NCBI RefSeq assembly: GCF_009769735.1
Contig: NZ_WSRO01000002.1
Span: 3,794,001-3,858,000, forward strand
Origin: Streptomyces sp. BA2
GTDB taxonomy: Bacteria > Actinomycetota > Actinomycetes > Streptomycetales > Streptomycetaceae
Reading direction: 5' to 3'
Length of the DNA stretch: 64,000 nt
The notes beneath the pieces are model-generated. The model worked only from the letters and a program-made list of their open reading frames with translations, was not told the DNA's origin and ran no database searches. The position numbers and the translations under genes are program-made. Below, in pieces: positions 8,434 to 17,203 of this stretch. Each line of letters starts with the position of its first letter. Positions within the stretch are counted from its first letter, which is position 1.

Positions 8434-8838
8434 ATGCGCGCCAATCCGCGCGTCACCAGTCACTGCGCCCCGACCGTGACAGCCACCCCCTGGCCCCCTC
8501 GCGCCCCACCCATACCCCCCACCCATACCCCTCCACCGCCATCCGGCCGAAGGCCGGACAGACCCGGCGCGTCCCCACGCGCCCCCAGTCAGCCGCACCC
8601 CGTCCCCCACCGCACGAATCCCCAGATCAAGCGCAAGTCCATCCACGCCGCCTTCACCACGGACCCTGAGGAGGGCGAGCCGGGCGAGCCGGGCGAGCCG
8701 CTCGAAGGGCTCAACGTCATCATCTCGCTCACCCCTGACCCCACGCCCGACAAGCCGTGGGAGCGCTACGACACGGACCTCAACGCGGGCGTCGGCGGCA
8801 AGTTCATCTACTTGACCCGCCTGCAGTACCGAGGCTGA
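8434..8838 (+). pseudogene. Probable 3' remnant of a hypothetical gene
   Basis: Only the last ~70 residues of this 134-residue frame look like protein: a short GEPGEPGEP run, then LNVIISLTPDP and a terminal DLNAGVGGKFIYLTRLQYRG. The closing D-L-N-x-G-x-G-G-K-x-I-Y-L pattern resembles beta-prism MABP-like domains; this is recall of a motif and not proven. The N-terminal half is Pro/Thr-rich and reads like non-coding DNA, and no alternative start lies close to the good part. Its position just after a tRNA fits a gene truncated by an integration or excision event. Confidence 0.4.
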
Positions 8839-8876
8839 CCCGCACCACAGGGGGACGCGGTCCGGGGCCGGGCGAC

Positions 8877-9434
8877 CTACCGGTCCCGGACCAGCGCCTC
8901 GTCGAGCCCCGCGAGAATCGCGTCCACCGTCTCCTCGACCGTCAGGTCGGAGCTGTCGAGCCAGAGCCCGATCCTCGGGGTCGTGGTCCGCAGCCCTGTG
9001 TCCAGGTCCTCCACCGTCCATGCCCCGTAGCCGGTCTTCCCGCGGTCCGCCTCCCGCGCCGCGACCGCCTCCGGCCTCGGGGCGAGCACGACCACGTGTA
9101 CCGGGCGCGTACGCAGCAGATCCACGTACGCCTTCAACTCCTCGCCCAGGATGACGTCCTGGACCACCGCGACGAAGCCCGCAGCCGCGTACGCGTCGGC
9201 CGTGGACGCCGACAGGCCGTACCGCAGCCGGAGTTGGGCCTCGGCCTCGTCCGATGCGCCGGGCTCGTACGCCTGGCCGCCCGAGACGATCATCCGGCGG
9301 AAGACGTCGCCCCGCACGTGTGCCGCGCGCGGAAGCCGTTCGGCCAGGGCCTGCGCCACCGTGGACTTGCCCGACGCCATGATGCCGGTGATGACGATGA
9401 CGCCATCGGGATCAGAGGTAGTCATGGCTCCCAT
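8877..9434 (-). CDS. AAA-family P-loop kinase (zeta-toxin/CPT-like)
   Basis: This 185-residue (or 182, if ATG 9425 is used) protein has an early Walker A, GIMASGKST, at about residues 16-24. An R-G-D-V-F-R-R-M segment is typical of small-molecule kinases of the AAA_33/zeta-like group. A hydrophobic Walker-B-like VHVVVLAPRPE follows, then an Arg-rich lid (READRGKTGYG). It probably phosphorylates a small metabolite or nucleoside; no antitoxin gene is adjacent, so a toxin role is not supported. It stands alone downstream of the molybdenum hydroxylase operon on the same strand. Confidence 0.8.
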   Translation of the reverse strand: MGAMTTSDPDGVIVITGIMASGKSTVAQALAERLPRAAHVRGDVFRRMIVSGGQAYEPGASDEAEAQLRLRYGLSASTADAYAAAGFVAVVQDVILGEELKAYVDLLRTRPVHVVVLAPRPEAVAAREADRGKTGYGAWTVEDLDTGLRTTTPRIGLWLDSSDLTVEETVDAILAGLDEALVRDR

Positions 9435-9499
9435 CGTGCCAAGGGAGCCGGTCCTCTCGCCTCCGGATTACTGTGCGGGCTCCTGGGCTGACCCGCGGA

Positions 9500-11812
9500 T
9501 TACTGCGCCACCGCCGCCTGCGGACGGATCGGGAGGCGGTTCACCGGGCGGCCCGTCGCCGCCCTCACCGCCGAGGCCACCGCCGCCGGAGTCGTCACCA
9601 CCGGTACCGCGCTCGCCGCCTTCGCCCCGAAGGGCGCGACCACGTCACGCTCCTCCACCAGCTTCACGATGCGGATGTCCGGGGTGTCCAGGGCCGTTGG
9701 CAGGGCGTAGCCGGTCAGGTCCGGGTGGCGGACCAAGCCCCGCGGCGTACGGAGGTTCTCCGTCAGCGCGGCGCCGACTCCCTGCGTGACGCCCGCCTCG
9801 ATACGCACCTTCAGCTGGGTCGGGTTCAGGATGCGGCCCACGTCCTGCGCGACCGCCAGCTCCACGACCCGTACCGAACCGATCTCGATGTCCACGTCCA
9901 CCACAGCGCGGATCGCGCAGAAGGCCATCCCGACGAACGCGTCGCCCTGGCCCGCCTCGTCCAGCGGCTCGGTGGGGTGCGGGCGGCACTGGGCCGTGGC
10001 CCAGAGCTCCTTGCCGTCCATCGCCTCCGTCACCGTCGTGCTCAGCACGCCGTCGTACGACGTGATCTTGCCGTCGGTGATTTGGAGAAGCTCGGTCGAC
10101 ATGCCGAACTTGTGGGCCAGCGGCTGGAGCAGCTGCGTGCGGACCATCTTCGCCGCGCGCTCCACCGCCCCGCCCGACACCCATGTGTGGCGGCCGTGGC
10201 AGCTCGGGCCCGCTGGGGGCTGGTCCGTGTCTACGGGGGCCACTCGGACGTCGTCGATGCCAAGGGTCTCCTGGACGATCTGGCGGGCGAGCGTCGAGAA
10301 GCCCTGGCCCGTCTCTACCGCCGCGCAGATGACTGTCGCGATGCCGTCGTGGACCTTCACCGTGGCCGTGGAGACCTCGTCCGTGCCTTCCGCGCCCAGG
10401 AGTTGGACCATGCCCAGGCCGTAGCCGACGCCCCGACGCACTGCGGACGGTTCACCCGCGCCTTCGGGGCCGCCTGGCAGCAGCCACTCGTCCTCGGGGG
10501 TGTCCTTGGGCAGCTCGGGGAGGGGGAAGTCCCGTACGGCGGCGAGGAGTTCGGCTACCGGGGCCGGGCACGTGACCGTCTGGCCCGTGGGCAGGATGTC
10601 GCCCGTGGCCATCGCGTTGCGCAGCCGCACCTCGGCCGGGTCGATGCCCAACTTCTTGGCGATCTTGTCCATTTGGGCTTCGTACGCCGCACAAACCTGC
10701 ATGGCGCCCTCGCCCCGGACATGTCCGGACGGCGGGTTGTTCGTGCGGACCGCCCAGCCTTCGATGAAGGCGTTCGGGACCACGTACGGACCGCAGGCGA
10801 AGGAGACGGCCGCGGCGAGCGCGTCCGACGACGTGTCCGCGTACGCGCCCGCGTCGAGCAGGACCTGCGCCTCCACCTTCACCAACTTGCCCTCGGCGTC
10901 CGCGTGATGGCGGTAGCGCAGGAGGGTGGGGTGGCGGTGGGCGTGGCCCAGGAACGACTCCTCGCGGGTCGCCGTCAGCTTCACCGGGCAGCCCGTCGTC
11001 AGCGCGAGCAGGCCGAGCGGGAGGTGGAAGCTGGCGTCCTCGCGGTCGGCGGTCGCGCCGGGGACGCCGGTCACGACGACCTTCACGATGTCCGGGTCGA
11101 TGCCGTAGCAGGACGCGGCCATGTCGCGGTCGGTGTGCGGGTCGGTGGAGGCGATGTACAGCTCCACGCCCCCGTCGGGACGGGGTACGGCCAGACCCGC
11201 CTCCGCTCCGATCGGCGCGGGATCCTGGCGGCCGATGCGGTAGAGACCCTCGACGACGAGCTCGCCCGCCGCCTCCGGGTCGCCGTGCCGCAGCGGGATG
11301 TGCCGGATCAAGTTGCCGTCGGGGTGCAGGGGTTCGGCCGCGAAGGCCTTCTCCGGGTCGGTGACCGGCTCAAGGATTTCGTACTCGACGAAGATGGCGG
11401 CGGCGGCCATCCGCGCCGTGTCGGGGTGGTCGGCGGCCACGGCGGCGATGGGCTCGCCGTGGTGGCGTACGACGTCGGACGCGAAGACCGGGCGGTCCGC
11501 GGTCTTGCGGCCGTGCAGCGCATCGCCGGGCACGTCCTCGTGCGTGACGACGGAGCGCACGCCCGGCATCTCGCGCGCCTGGGACGTGTCGATGGAGACG
11601 ATGCGCGCGTGCGCGTGCGGCGAGCGCAGGACGGCCGCCCACAGCAGCCCCTCCGCCCAGAGGTCGGACGCGTAGGGGAAAGTGCCCTCCGTCTTGGCAC
11701 GGGACTCCGCGGACGGCAGCGAGGCACCGATGCCGTGCGGCAGCGGCTCGGGGCCGGGCTGCGGCTCCACTGCGGTCGCGGTGGTCCCGTTCCCCGCGGC
11801 TTCGTTGCTCAC
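9500..11812 (-). CDS. Molybdopterin-binding subunit, xanthine dehydrogenase family
   Basis: This is the large subunit (about 770 residues) of a molybdenum hydroxylase. The N-terminal Ald_Xan_dh_C domain includes EGLLWAAVLRSPHAHARIV, and MoCo-binding segments follow (GHVRGEGAMQ for the usual FRGFGAPQ; VETGQGFSTL for the GQG loop; EAGVTQGVGAALTEN). Near the C-terminus the usual GAKGVGEPP segment, whose Glu is the catalytic base, reads GAKAASAVPV at about residues 729-738, so that Glu appears to be Ala. GTG 11812 overlaps the stop of the 2Fe-2S gene (GTGA). With the two upstream genes it should form an FAD/2Fe-2S/MoCo hydroxylase. The substrate is unknown, and activity is questionable if the Glu is truly absent. 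Confidence 0.88.
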   Translation of the reverse strand: MSNEAAGNGTTATAVEPQPGPEPLPHGIGASLPSAESRAKTEGTFPYASDLWAEGLLWAAVLRSPHAHARIVSIDTSQAREMPGVRSVVTHEDVPGDALHGRKTADRPVFASDVVRHHGEPIAAVAADHPDTARMAAAAIFVEYEILEPVTDPEKAFAAEPLHPDGNLIRHIPLRHGDPEAAGELVVEGLYRIGRQDPAPIGAEAGLAVPRPDGGVELYIASTDPHTDRDMAASCYGIDPDIVKVVVTGVPGATADREDASFHLPLGLLALTTGCPVKLTATREESFLGHAHRHPTLLRYRHHADAEGKLVKVEAQVLLDAGAYADTSSDALAAAVSFACGPYVVPNAFIEGWAVRTNNPPSGHVRGEGAMQVCAAYEAQMDKIAKKLGIDPAEVRLRNAMATGDILPTGQTVTCPAPVAELLAAVRDFPLPELPKDTPEDEWLLPGGPEGAGEPSAVRRGVGYGLGMVQLLGAEGTDEVSTATVKVHDGIATVICAAVETGQGFSTLARQIVQETLGIDDVRVAPVDTDQPPAGPSCHGRHTWVSGGAVERAAKMVRTQLLQPLAHKFGMSTELLQITDGKITSYDGVLSTTVTEAMDGKELWATAQCRPHPTEPLDEAGQGDAFVGMAFCAIRAVVDVDIEIGSVRVVELAVAQDVGRILNPTQLKVRIEAGVTQGVGAALTENLRTPRGLVRHPDLTGYALPTALDTPDIRIVKLVEERDVVAPFGAKAASAVPVVTTPAAVASAVRAATGRPVNRLPIRPQAAVAQ

Positions 11813-13440
11813 GCCTGGCCTCCGTCCTGTCCGTAAGGTCCTTCGTACGATCCGCCCTGCGCCGCCGGGTTGACTCCTCCGGCGCCGGGTCCCGCCTGGT
11901 GCGGGATGCGTGCCTCGCCCGCATGGTCGTCCTGCGCCGACGGCTCGGCGGCGGCCGCGGACGCCTCGCGCTCGGCGACGACCTCCTGCACGGCGTCGAG
12001 CACGCCCCGGTAGCCGGAGCACCGGCACAGGTTGCCGCACAGGGCGCGGCGGGTCTCCAGGTCGGTCGGGGCGGGGTTGCCCTCAAGGAGGTCGTGCAGG
12101 GTCATCGCCATGCCCGGTACGCAGAAGCCGCACTGGACGGCACCGCAGGCCGCGAGCGCCCGCTGCACGTCGGAGGGCCTGCCGTCGGTGGCGAGGCCCT
12201 CGACGGTGCGCACCTCGCTCCCGGCGGCGGTGGCGGCGGGCACCAGGCAGGACGCGACGAGACGGCCGTCCACCTGGACGTTGCAGGCACCGCACTCGCC
12301 CTGCGAGCAGCCGTCCTTGGCGCCCGCGAGGCCGAGGCGCTCGCGCAGGACGTAGAGGAGGGACTCGCCGATCCAGGCGTCGGTGACGGGGCGGTCGGCG
12401 CCGTTGACGCGCAGGACGTAGGAGCAGAGGGGGTGTTCGTCGGAGAGGGGGGTGGTGGCTGCGGCCTCTTCGGGGTCTTCGGCTTCGGCTTCGGCTTCAG
12501 CCTCGGCCTCAGTCTCGGCTTCAGCTTCCGCTTCGACGTCCGCTTCGGGCTCGGCTTCGGCTTCGGGCTCCGGGCCGGGCTCCGGCTCCGGCTCTGCGGG
12601 GGCGTCGGGCGTCTCGGGCACCTCGTGCGCCACAGGCCCCTCGGGCACCACATGCATCTCAGGGGCGACCGGGGGCTCGGGGACGAACGGCTCCGGGGGC
12701 ACGACGGGCTCGTGATGCTGCGGCTCGACGTGCTGCTGCGGCTGCGTCTGCGTCTCGGCGTGCCCGGAGTGCTGCGCATGCCCGGCGTGCGGATACTGCT
12801 CGGCATGCGGCTCCCGTGCCGGCTCCGACCACGGCGCGCCCGCGCCCGCACCGCCGGTCGCCCACGGCGCCGCCGCGCCGCCCGGCAGCGTCGCGGGCGG
12901 CGTACCGCCCCACTGTGCCGCGAGCGAAGACGTGGTGAACTCGCCCGATTCGTCCGGAAGATCGCCGTTGGCGACCGGAATCGACCACTGTCCGGTGACA
13001 TCGGCCGGGGCAGGGGCGGCGGGCGCGTGCCCCTCCGCCTCGTGGAAGCTCCACTGCCCGGTGGCCCGGGGGTCGTACGCGTGCTCCGGCTCGTGGACCG
13101 GCGCCTCGGGCTCGGGCACGCCGCCCGCGTCCGGCCACTGCACGTTCTGGACGCCGACGCCCGCGACTCCGGTGCCCGCGCCCGTCACCTCGGGCGGCAT
13201 GACCCAGACACCCGTGGCGGCCGGGTCCGTCGCGTCGGCCGTGGTGGGGGTGACCGTTATCTGCGGCGGCACGTAACCGTGGCCGGGCGCGGCGAGCGGC
13301 GAGTGGTCGAAGGCGTCCAGGGCGCCCTCCGGCAGCTGCACGAAGGCCGTGGCGTCCGAGTCGTACTCACCCTGTGGATGCGGCTGCCAACCGCCGTTCG
13401 CGGCGTTCGCAGCGTTGCCATCGGTCTGGTCGTCCCTCAC
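11809..13440 (-). CDS. 2Fe-2S subunit with long disordered N-terminal extension
   Basis: The C-terminal ~160 residues (about 334-495) are a standard two-cluster [2Fe-2S] subunit. The plant-ferredoxin-type motif CSQGECGAC with a later Cys is followed by CGAVQCGFC and CGNLCRC. Such subunits are normally 150-200 residues, but this protein has 543. The first ~333 residues are rich in Pro, Glu, Ala and His, carry three TGxW motifs (TGVWVMP, TGQWSFH, TGQWSIP), and end in an (EA)n acidic run. The start GTG 13440 overlaps the stop of the FAD gene (GTGA), and the stop overlaps the MoCo gene start, so all three are coupled. The extension may be a tether or docking region; this is inference. Confidence 0.88.
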   Translation of the reverse strand: MRDDQTDGNAANAANGGWQPHPQGEYDSDATAFVQLPEGALDAFDHSPLAAPGHGYVPPQITVTPTTADATDPAATGVWVMPPEVTGAGTGVAGVGVQNVQWPDAGGVPEPEAPVHEPEHAYDPRATGQWSFHEAEGHAPAAPAPADVTGQWSIPVANGDLPDESGEFTTSSLAAQWGGTPPATLPGGAAAPWATGGAGAGAPWSEPAREPHAEQYPHAGHAQHSGHAETQTQPQQHVEPQHHEPVVPPEPFVPEPPVAPEMHVVPEGPVAHEVPETPDAPAEPEPEPGPEPEAEAEPEADVEAEAEAETEAEAEAEAEAEDPEEAAATTPLSDEHPLCSYVLRVNGADRPVTDAWIGESLLYVLRERLGLAGAKDGCSQGECGACNVQVDGRLVASCLVPAATAAGSEVRTVEGLATDGRPSDVQRALAACGAVQCGFCVPGMAMTLHDLLEGNPAPTDLETRRALCGNLCRCSGYRGVLDAVQEVVAEREASAAAAEPSAQDDHAGEARIPHQAGPGAGGVNPAAQGGSYEGPYGQDGGQA

Positions 13441-14339
13441 GACAGCGCCCTCCCCAGTGCTCGTCGGGCCAGCGCGGCGACAGTGCGCCGCAGGTGCAGT
13501 ACGGCGGGCGGCAGCGGCTGCGGGGAGCCATCGTCCGCCGGAGGCTGGTCGGGGATGCACGCGGCGGCGACGTACTCACCGAAGGCCGTGAGCGCCTCCG
13601 GCACGATCGCCCGCTCGCCGTCCCAGTCGATCAGCGAGGCGACCCACTGCTCGGCCTCAAGGGGCCGCAGCGGCATCGGTGCGACGGCGCCGACCGCGCA
13701 GCGCACGCCACGCCGAGCGGGGTCGAGGACGAGCGCGACGGACGCGATGGCGCGGCCGGGGCCCGTGCGCCCTGTGGCCTTCAGGAAGACCTGCGGGGCG
13801 TGCAGGAGCGGCAGCCGTACGAAGCCGATGAGTTCGCCGGGGCGGAGCATGTCCATCCCCGCGAGGAGGTGCGAGACGGGGACCTCGCGGCGTGCGCCGC
13901 CGGGGCCCGCGATGATGAGGACGGCTTCCAGGGCGGCCAGGACGGGCAGGGTGTCGCCGGTCGGTGCCGCCGTGGCGATGTTGCCGCCGAGAGTGCCCGC
14001 GTTGCGGATCTGCGGGGGTCCGGCCGCGCGCGCGGCCGCGGCGAGCGCGGGGATCAGCGCGGCGAAGTCGGGCCGCCCGACGCGTGCGTGGGTGAGGCCC
14101 GCGCCGAGCAGTGCGTGACCGTCCTGGTACTGCCAGCCGCGGATCTCGCTGATGCGGCCGAGGCCGACGAGCGCGGCGGGGCGCAGGAGGCCCGCGTTGA
14201 CGGAGGCCATGAGGTCGGTGCCGCCGGCTACGGGCACGGCGGCGGGCATCGCGGCGAGCGCCTCTACGGCCTCGTCCAACGTCCCAGGCAGCTTCGCCGT
14301 CTGCGCGGTCTGCGCCGCCTGCGGTGCGTGCGTGGTCAA
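13437..14339 (-). CDS. FAD-binding subunit of molybdenum hydroxylase
   Basis: This subunit of about 300 residues belongs to the CoxM/XdhB FAD_binding_5 family and passes electrons from the iron-sulfur clusters to an acceptor. The FAD motifs are visible: VPVAGGTDLMASVNAG early on and the TLGGNIATAAPTGD pyrophosphate loop in the middle. A CO-dehydrogenase-flavoprotein C-terminal domain closes the protein. TTG 14339, giving LTTHAPQ, is the likely start with GGAAGGGG about 12 nt upstream; an ATG at 14447 would add 36 residues of unlikely composition. It is the first gene of the operon. Confidence 0.85.
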   Translation of the reverse strand: MTTHAPQAAQTAQTAKLPGTLDEAVEALAAMPAAVPVAGGTDLMASVNAGLLRPAALVGLGRISEIRGWQYQDGHALLGAGLTHARVGRPDFAALIPALAAAARAAGPPQIRNAGTLGGNIATAAPTGDTLPVLAALEAVLIIAGPGGARREVPVSHLLAGMDMLRPGELIGFVRLPLLHAPQVFLKATGRTGPGRAIASVALVLDPARRGVRCAVGAVAPMPLRPLEAEQWVASLIDWDGERAIVPEALTAFGEYVAAACIPDQPPADDGSPQPLPPAVLHLRRTVAALARRALGRALS

Positions 14340-14636
14340 AACCGGCTGCCCCTTCCCGATGCCCGGCGGCTTTCTCGCCGTTCTCACCGTTACGCCTGTT
14401 CCGCCGTACGGTACGTGCTCACAGCCCGGACGTGGCAACTCTGGCACATCTTCCCCGGCCCCCGGCGCGGGGGTCCGCTAGGAGCCATTCGTCCGCAGAC
14501 CTGGGGGATGTGCCGGTTTCACACGCCCTCACCGGTCAGCGGGAATTGCCACTCTTCGGTGACTCTTGTACGGCTTTCGTCCGGCCGCCCACGCTCTCAG
14601 CGCGGGCGGCCCGACACACGGACTATGGGGTGCGCC

Positions 14637-16253
14637 TCACACGTTCGGGGGCGCCCCGTCGATCGGGCGTCCGAGCACTCCCGGGCGCTTCTGCCACGGC
14701 AACGGGCCGCCGGGCGGGCGGTAGTCGACGCCGAGTGCGTCAAGTCGCGCGTAGTGCGGGGCCATTCGCCGCTCGAAGTCCGCGAAGTCGCGCTCGGCGG
14801 ATGCCGGGAGCGGGCTCCAGGCGACCTCGGCGAAGGCGGCGAGGCGCGGGAACACCTGGTAATCCACGCGTGCGTGGTACTCCATCACCTCGGTCCAGAC
14901 GTTGGCCTGGGTGCCGAGCACGTGCCGGGCCTCGTCGGCGGTGAGCTGCGGCGGCAGCGGCTCGAAGCGGTAGACGTCCTCCAGGGTGCGGACGAAGCCG
15001 ATGGGGGCGGGCTCGTCGGGGCCGCCGTCCTGTCGGTGGTCCAAGTACACCTGCTGCTCGGGGCACATGACGACGTCGTGACCGGCCTTGGCCGCCGCGA
15101 TCCCGCCCCCGTACCCGCGCCAGGAGGACACGGTGGCACCGTCGGCGAGACCACCCTCCAGGATCTCGTCCCATCCGATGAGCCGCCGCCCGCGCGCAGT
15201 GAGCCACCTGTCGAAGTGCCGGATGAACCAGCTCTGCAGCCCGTTCTCGTCACCGACGCCGAGTTCCTTGATGCGGGCCTGAGCGGTGGGCGACTGCCTC
15301 CATTGATCCTTGGGACACTCGTCTCCCCCGACGTGGATAAAGGTGGAGGGAAACAGCTCAAGCACTTCTTCAAACACCCCTTCGTAGAAGCGAAGGGTGT
15401 TCTCGGTCGGGGCGAGGACGTTCGGGTTGACGCCCCAGGTGTCCCAGACGCCGAGCGAGGAGGTGTCGACGACGTCGGTGTTGCCGAGCTCCGGGTAGGC
15501 GTGGATGGCGGCCTGCGAGTGCCCGGGGATGTCGATCTCGGGTACGACGGTGATGTGCCGCTCATGGGCGTACGCGACGATCTCGCGGATGTCGTCCTGC
15601 GTGTAGTAGCCGCCGTGCGGGGTGTCGTTCCACAGCTCGGACGCCCGGTGCCCCCACTTCGAGCGCGGCCGCCACGACCCGGACTCCGTGAGCTTCGGAT
15701 AGCGCTTGATCTCGATGCGCCAGCCCTGGTCGTCGGTGAGGTGGAAGTGGAAGACGTTCAGCTTGTGGGCGGCGAGGAGGTCCAGATAGCGCAGGACGCC
15801 GTCCTTGGGCATGAAGTGCCGTGCCACGTCGAGCATCATGCCGCGCCAGCCGAAGCGGGGGCTGTCCTCGATCAGGCACCCCGGGACGGCGTACCGCCCC
15901 GCCGCCCGCAGCGGGGCGCGCCGCAAGGCCTCGGGCCCGATGAGCTGCCGCAGGGTCTGCGCCCCCCAGAAGACGCCGGGTGCGGCGCCACCGAGGATCT
16001 CGACGCCGCTCTCCCCCACGGTGAGCCGGTACGCCTCGGGCGCGAGGGAGTCATCGATGCCCAGCGAGACGCCGCTGCCCTCGCCGGGCGCCAGGGGCAG
16101 GCCGAGCGCGGCGCCGAGGGTGGCACGCAGCCAGCGCTCGGTCGACTCGGTGCCGATTCCGGCCCGGAGCGCGGTGGAGGAGTCGAGGATGAAGCCTTCG
16201 GAATGCGGTCCCTCGGCGCGTGCGGGCGCGGGGATGAGTTGCTCAAAGGTCAT
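14637..16253 (-). CDS. Beta-N-acetylhexosaminidase (GH20)
   Basis: This 538-residue enzyme cleaves terminal GlcNAc/GalNAc from chitooligosaccharides or glycans. An N-terminal GH20b alpha+beta domain precedes the TIM barrel. The barrel shows FHFHLTDDQGWRIEIK, PEIDIPGHSQA and the catalytic pair in HVGGDECPKDQW, where D and E act in substrate-assisted catalysis. ATG 16253 is preferred over ATG 16286, which would only add a basic leader. No signal peptide is evident at that start, which suggests a cytoplasmic enzyme acting on imported sugars. I found no obvious DasR-type operator upstream. Confidence 0.93.
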   Translation of the reverse strand: MTFEQLIPAPARAEGPHSEGFILDSSTALRAGIGTESTERWLRATLGAALGLPLAPGEGSGVSLGIDDSLAPEAYRLTVGESGVEILGGAAPGVFWGAQTLRQLIGPEALRRAPLRAAGRYAVPGCLIEDSPRFGWRGMMLDVARHFMPKDGVLRYLDLLAAHKLNVFHFHLTDDQGWRIEIKRYPKLTESGSWRPRSKWGHRASELWNDTPHGGYYTQDDIREIVAYAHERHITVVPEIDIPGHSQAAIHAYPELGNTDVVDTSSLGVWDTWGVNPNVLAPTENTLRFYEGVFEEVLELFPSTFIHVGGDECPKDQWRQSPTAQARIKELGVGDENGLQSWFIRHFDRWLTARGRRLIGWDEILEGGLADGATVSSWRGYGGGIAAAKAGHDVVMCPEQQVYLDHRQDGGPDEPAPIGFVRTLEDVYRFEPLPPQLTADEARHVLGTQANVWTEVMEYHARVDYQVFPRLAAFAEVAWSPLPASAERDFADFERRMAPHYARLDALGVDYRPPGGPLPWQKRPGVLGRPIDGAPPNV

Positions 16254-16288
16254 GCGGCGAATCTGCCACGCGATTGCACAACGCAAAA

Positions 16289-16315
16289 GGGGCGTTGCGG
16301 TACACGCAACGCCCC
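16289..16315 (-). terminator. Rho-independent-like terminator
   Basis: GGGGCGTTGCG and CGCAACGCCCC form a perfect 11-bp stem with a GTACA loop. On the minus strand it is followed by TTTT. It should end transcription from the DUF3039 gene ahead of the hexosaminidase. Confidence 0.85.
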
Positions 16316-16349
16316 ACCGCGAGGAGGGCCATGGACCGCGCCCGGGGGC

Positions 16350-16423
16350 CCGGGGGCTACCGGGAGGGGCTACCCGGGGGGAGCTACCCGGGGGGAGCTA
16401 CCCGGGGGGGGAGCTACCGGGGG
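16350..16423 (+). repeat. G-rich tandem repeat, possible G-quadruplex
   Basis: Four to five copies of about 15 bp, GAGCTACCCGGGGGG with variations, lie immediately after the stop of the DUF3039 gene. The plus strand has at least five runs of four to seven G, which could fold into a quadruplex; this is prediction only. Confidence 0.7.
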
Positions 16424-16732
16424 CTACTTCTTGCCGCCGCCCTTGCCGTCCTTGCCGCCCTTGTCCTTGTCGCCACCGGCGCTCATGGACTCGTAGATCT
16501 CCTTGCACATGGGGCAGACGGGGTACTTCTTCGGGTCACGACCCGGCACCCACACCTTGCCGCAGAGTGCGACGACGGGCGTACCGTCGAGCGCGCTCGC
16601 CATGATCTTGTCCTTCTGGACATAGTGCGCGAAGCGCTCGTGGTCACCGTCACCGCTCGACACCTGCGGCGTCGGCTCAACGAGGGTCCCCGTACCTGCC
16701 CCGCGCTCGGGCTCGGGCTCAAGAGTGCTCAT
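16424..16732 (-). CDS. DUF3039 protein
   Basis: This 102-residue protein matches the actinobacterial DUF3039 pattern. An acidic N-terminus precedes HERFAHYVQKDKIMASALDG, the segment VALCGKVWVPGRDPKKYPVCPMCKEIYE with a C-x(n)-CPxC zinc-ribbon-like cysteine set, and a Lys/Gly-rich tail. The function is unknown. ATG 16732 is chosen because the family sequence starts there. Its upstream region runs directly into a 61-bp tandem array, and a G-rich repeat follows its stop. Confidence 0.88.
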   Translation of the reverse strand: MSTLEPEPERGAGTGTLVEPTPQVSSGDGDHERFAHYVQKDKIMASALDGTPVVALCGKVWVPGRDPKKYPVCPMCKEIYESMSAGGDKDKGGKDGKGGGKK

Positions 16733-16759
16733 GGCATCCAAGGGTACCTACGCTCACCG

Positions 16760-17186
16760 GTTACGGGCATCGCCCGGGCGCAGGGTCGAGGGGACATCCG
16801 CGCCGAACCTAGGCACCCCGACTACCGGCATCACCCGGACGCAGGGCGGACGGAACAACCGCGCCGTAACTACGCACGCCGACTACCAGCATCACCGGGG
16901 CACAGGGGCGACGACACAACCGCGCCGGTCCTACGCACGCCGACTACCGGCACCACCCGGACGCAGGGGCGACGGGACGACCGCGCCGAACCTACGCACC
17001 GCGGCCACCGCCATCACCCGGACACAGAGCCGACCGAACAACCGCCCCGGACCCACGCACGCCGACTACCGGCACCACCCGGACGCAGAGCCGACGGAAC
17101 AACCCCGCCATACCCACGCACCCCAACCACCGACACCACCCGGACGCAGAGCCGCCGGAACAACCCCGCCCAGCCGCGCAACGCCC
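16760..17186. repeat. 61-bp tandem repeat array, about 7 copies
   Basis: The phrase ACTACCGGCATCACCCGGAC and its variants recur at 16821, 16882, 16943, about 17004, 17065 and 17126, each exactly 61 bp apart. The first partial copy begins near 16760. Copies differ by a few substitutions. The period is not a multiple of three, and the frames across it are not conserved, so I regard it as non-coding. It fills the space between the DUF3039 start and the stop of the MFS gene. Confidence 0.92.
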
Positions 17187-17203
17187 GTACCGGCCGGGCG
17201 CCC

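Noticed and set aside
8422..9021. 199-residue minus-strand frame
   Set aside because: It overlaps the end of the P-loop kinase gene out of frame and has an Arg/Gly-rich shadow composition.
8877..9434. Zeta-type toxin of a toxin-antitoxin pair
   Set aside because: The P-loop kinase has no neighbouring antitoxin-like gene, and family members include ordinary metabolite kinases.
13374..16496. 1040-residue plus-strand frame
   Set aside because: It runs antisense across the FAD subunit and hexosaminidase genes and has no recognisable domain.
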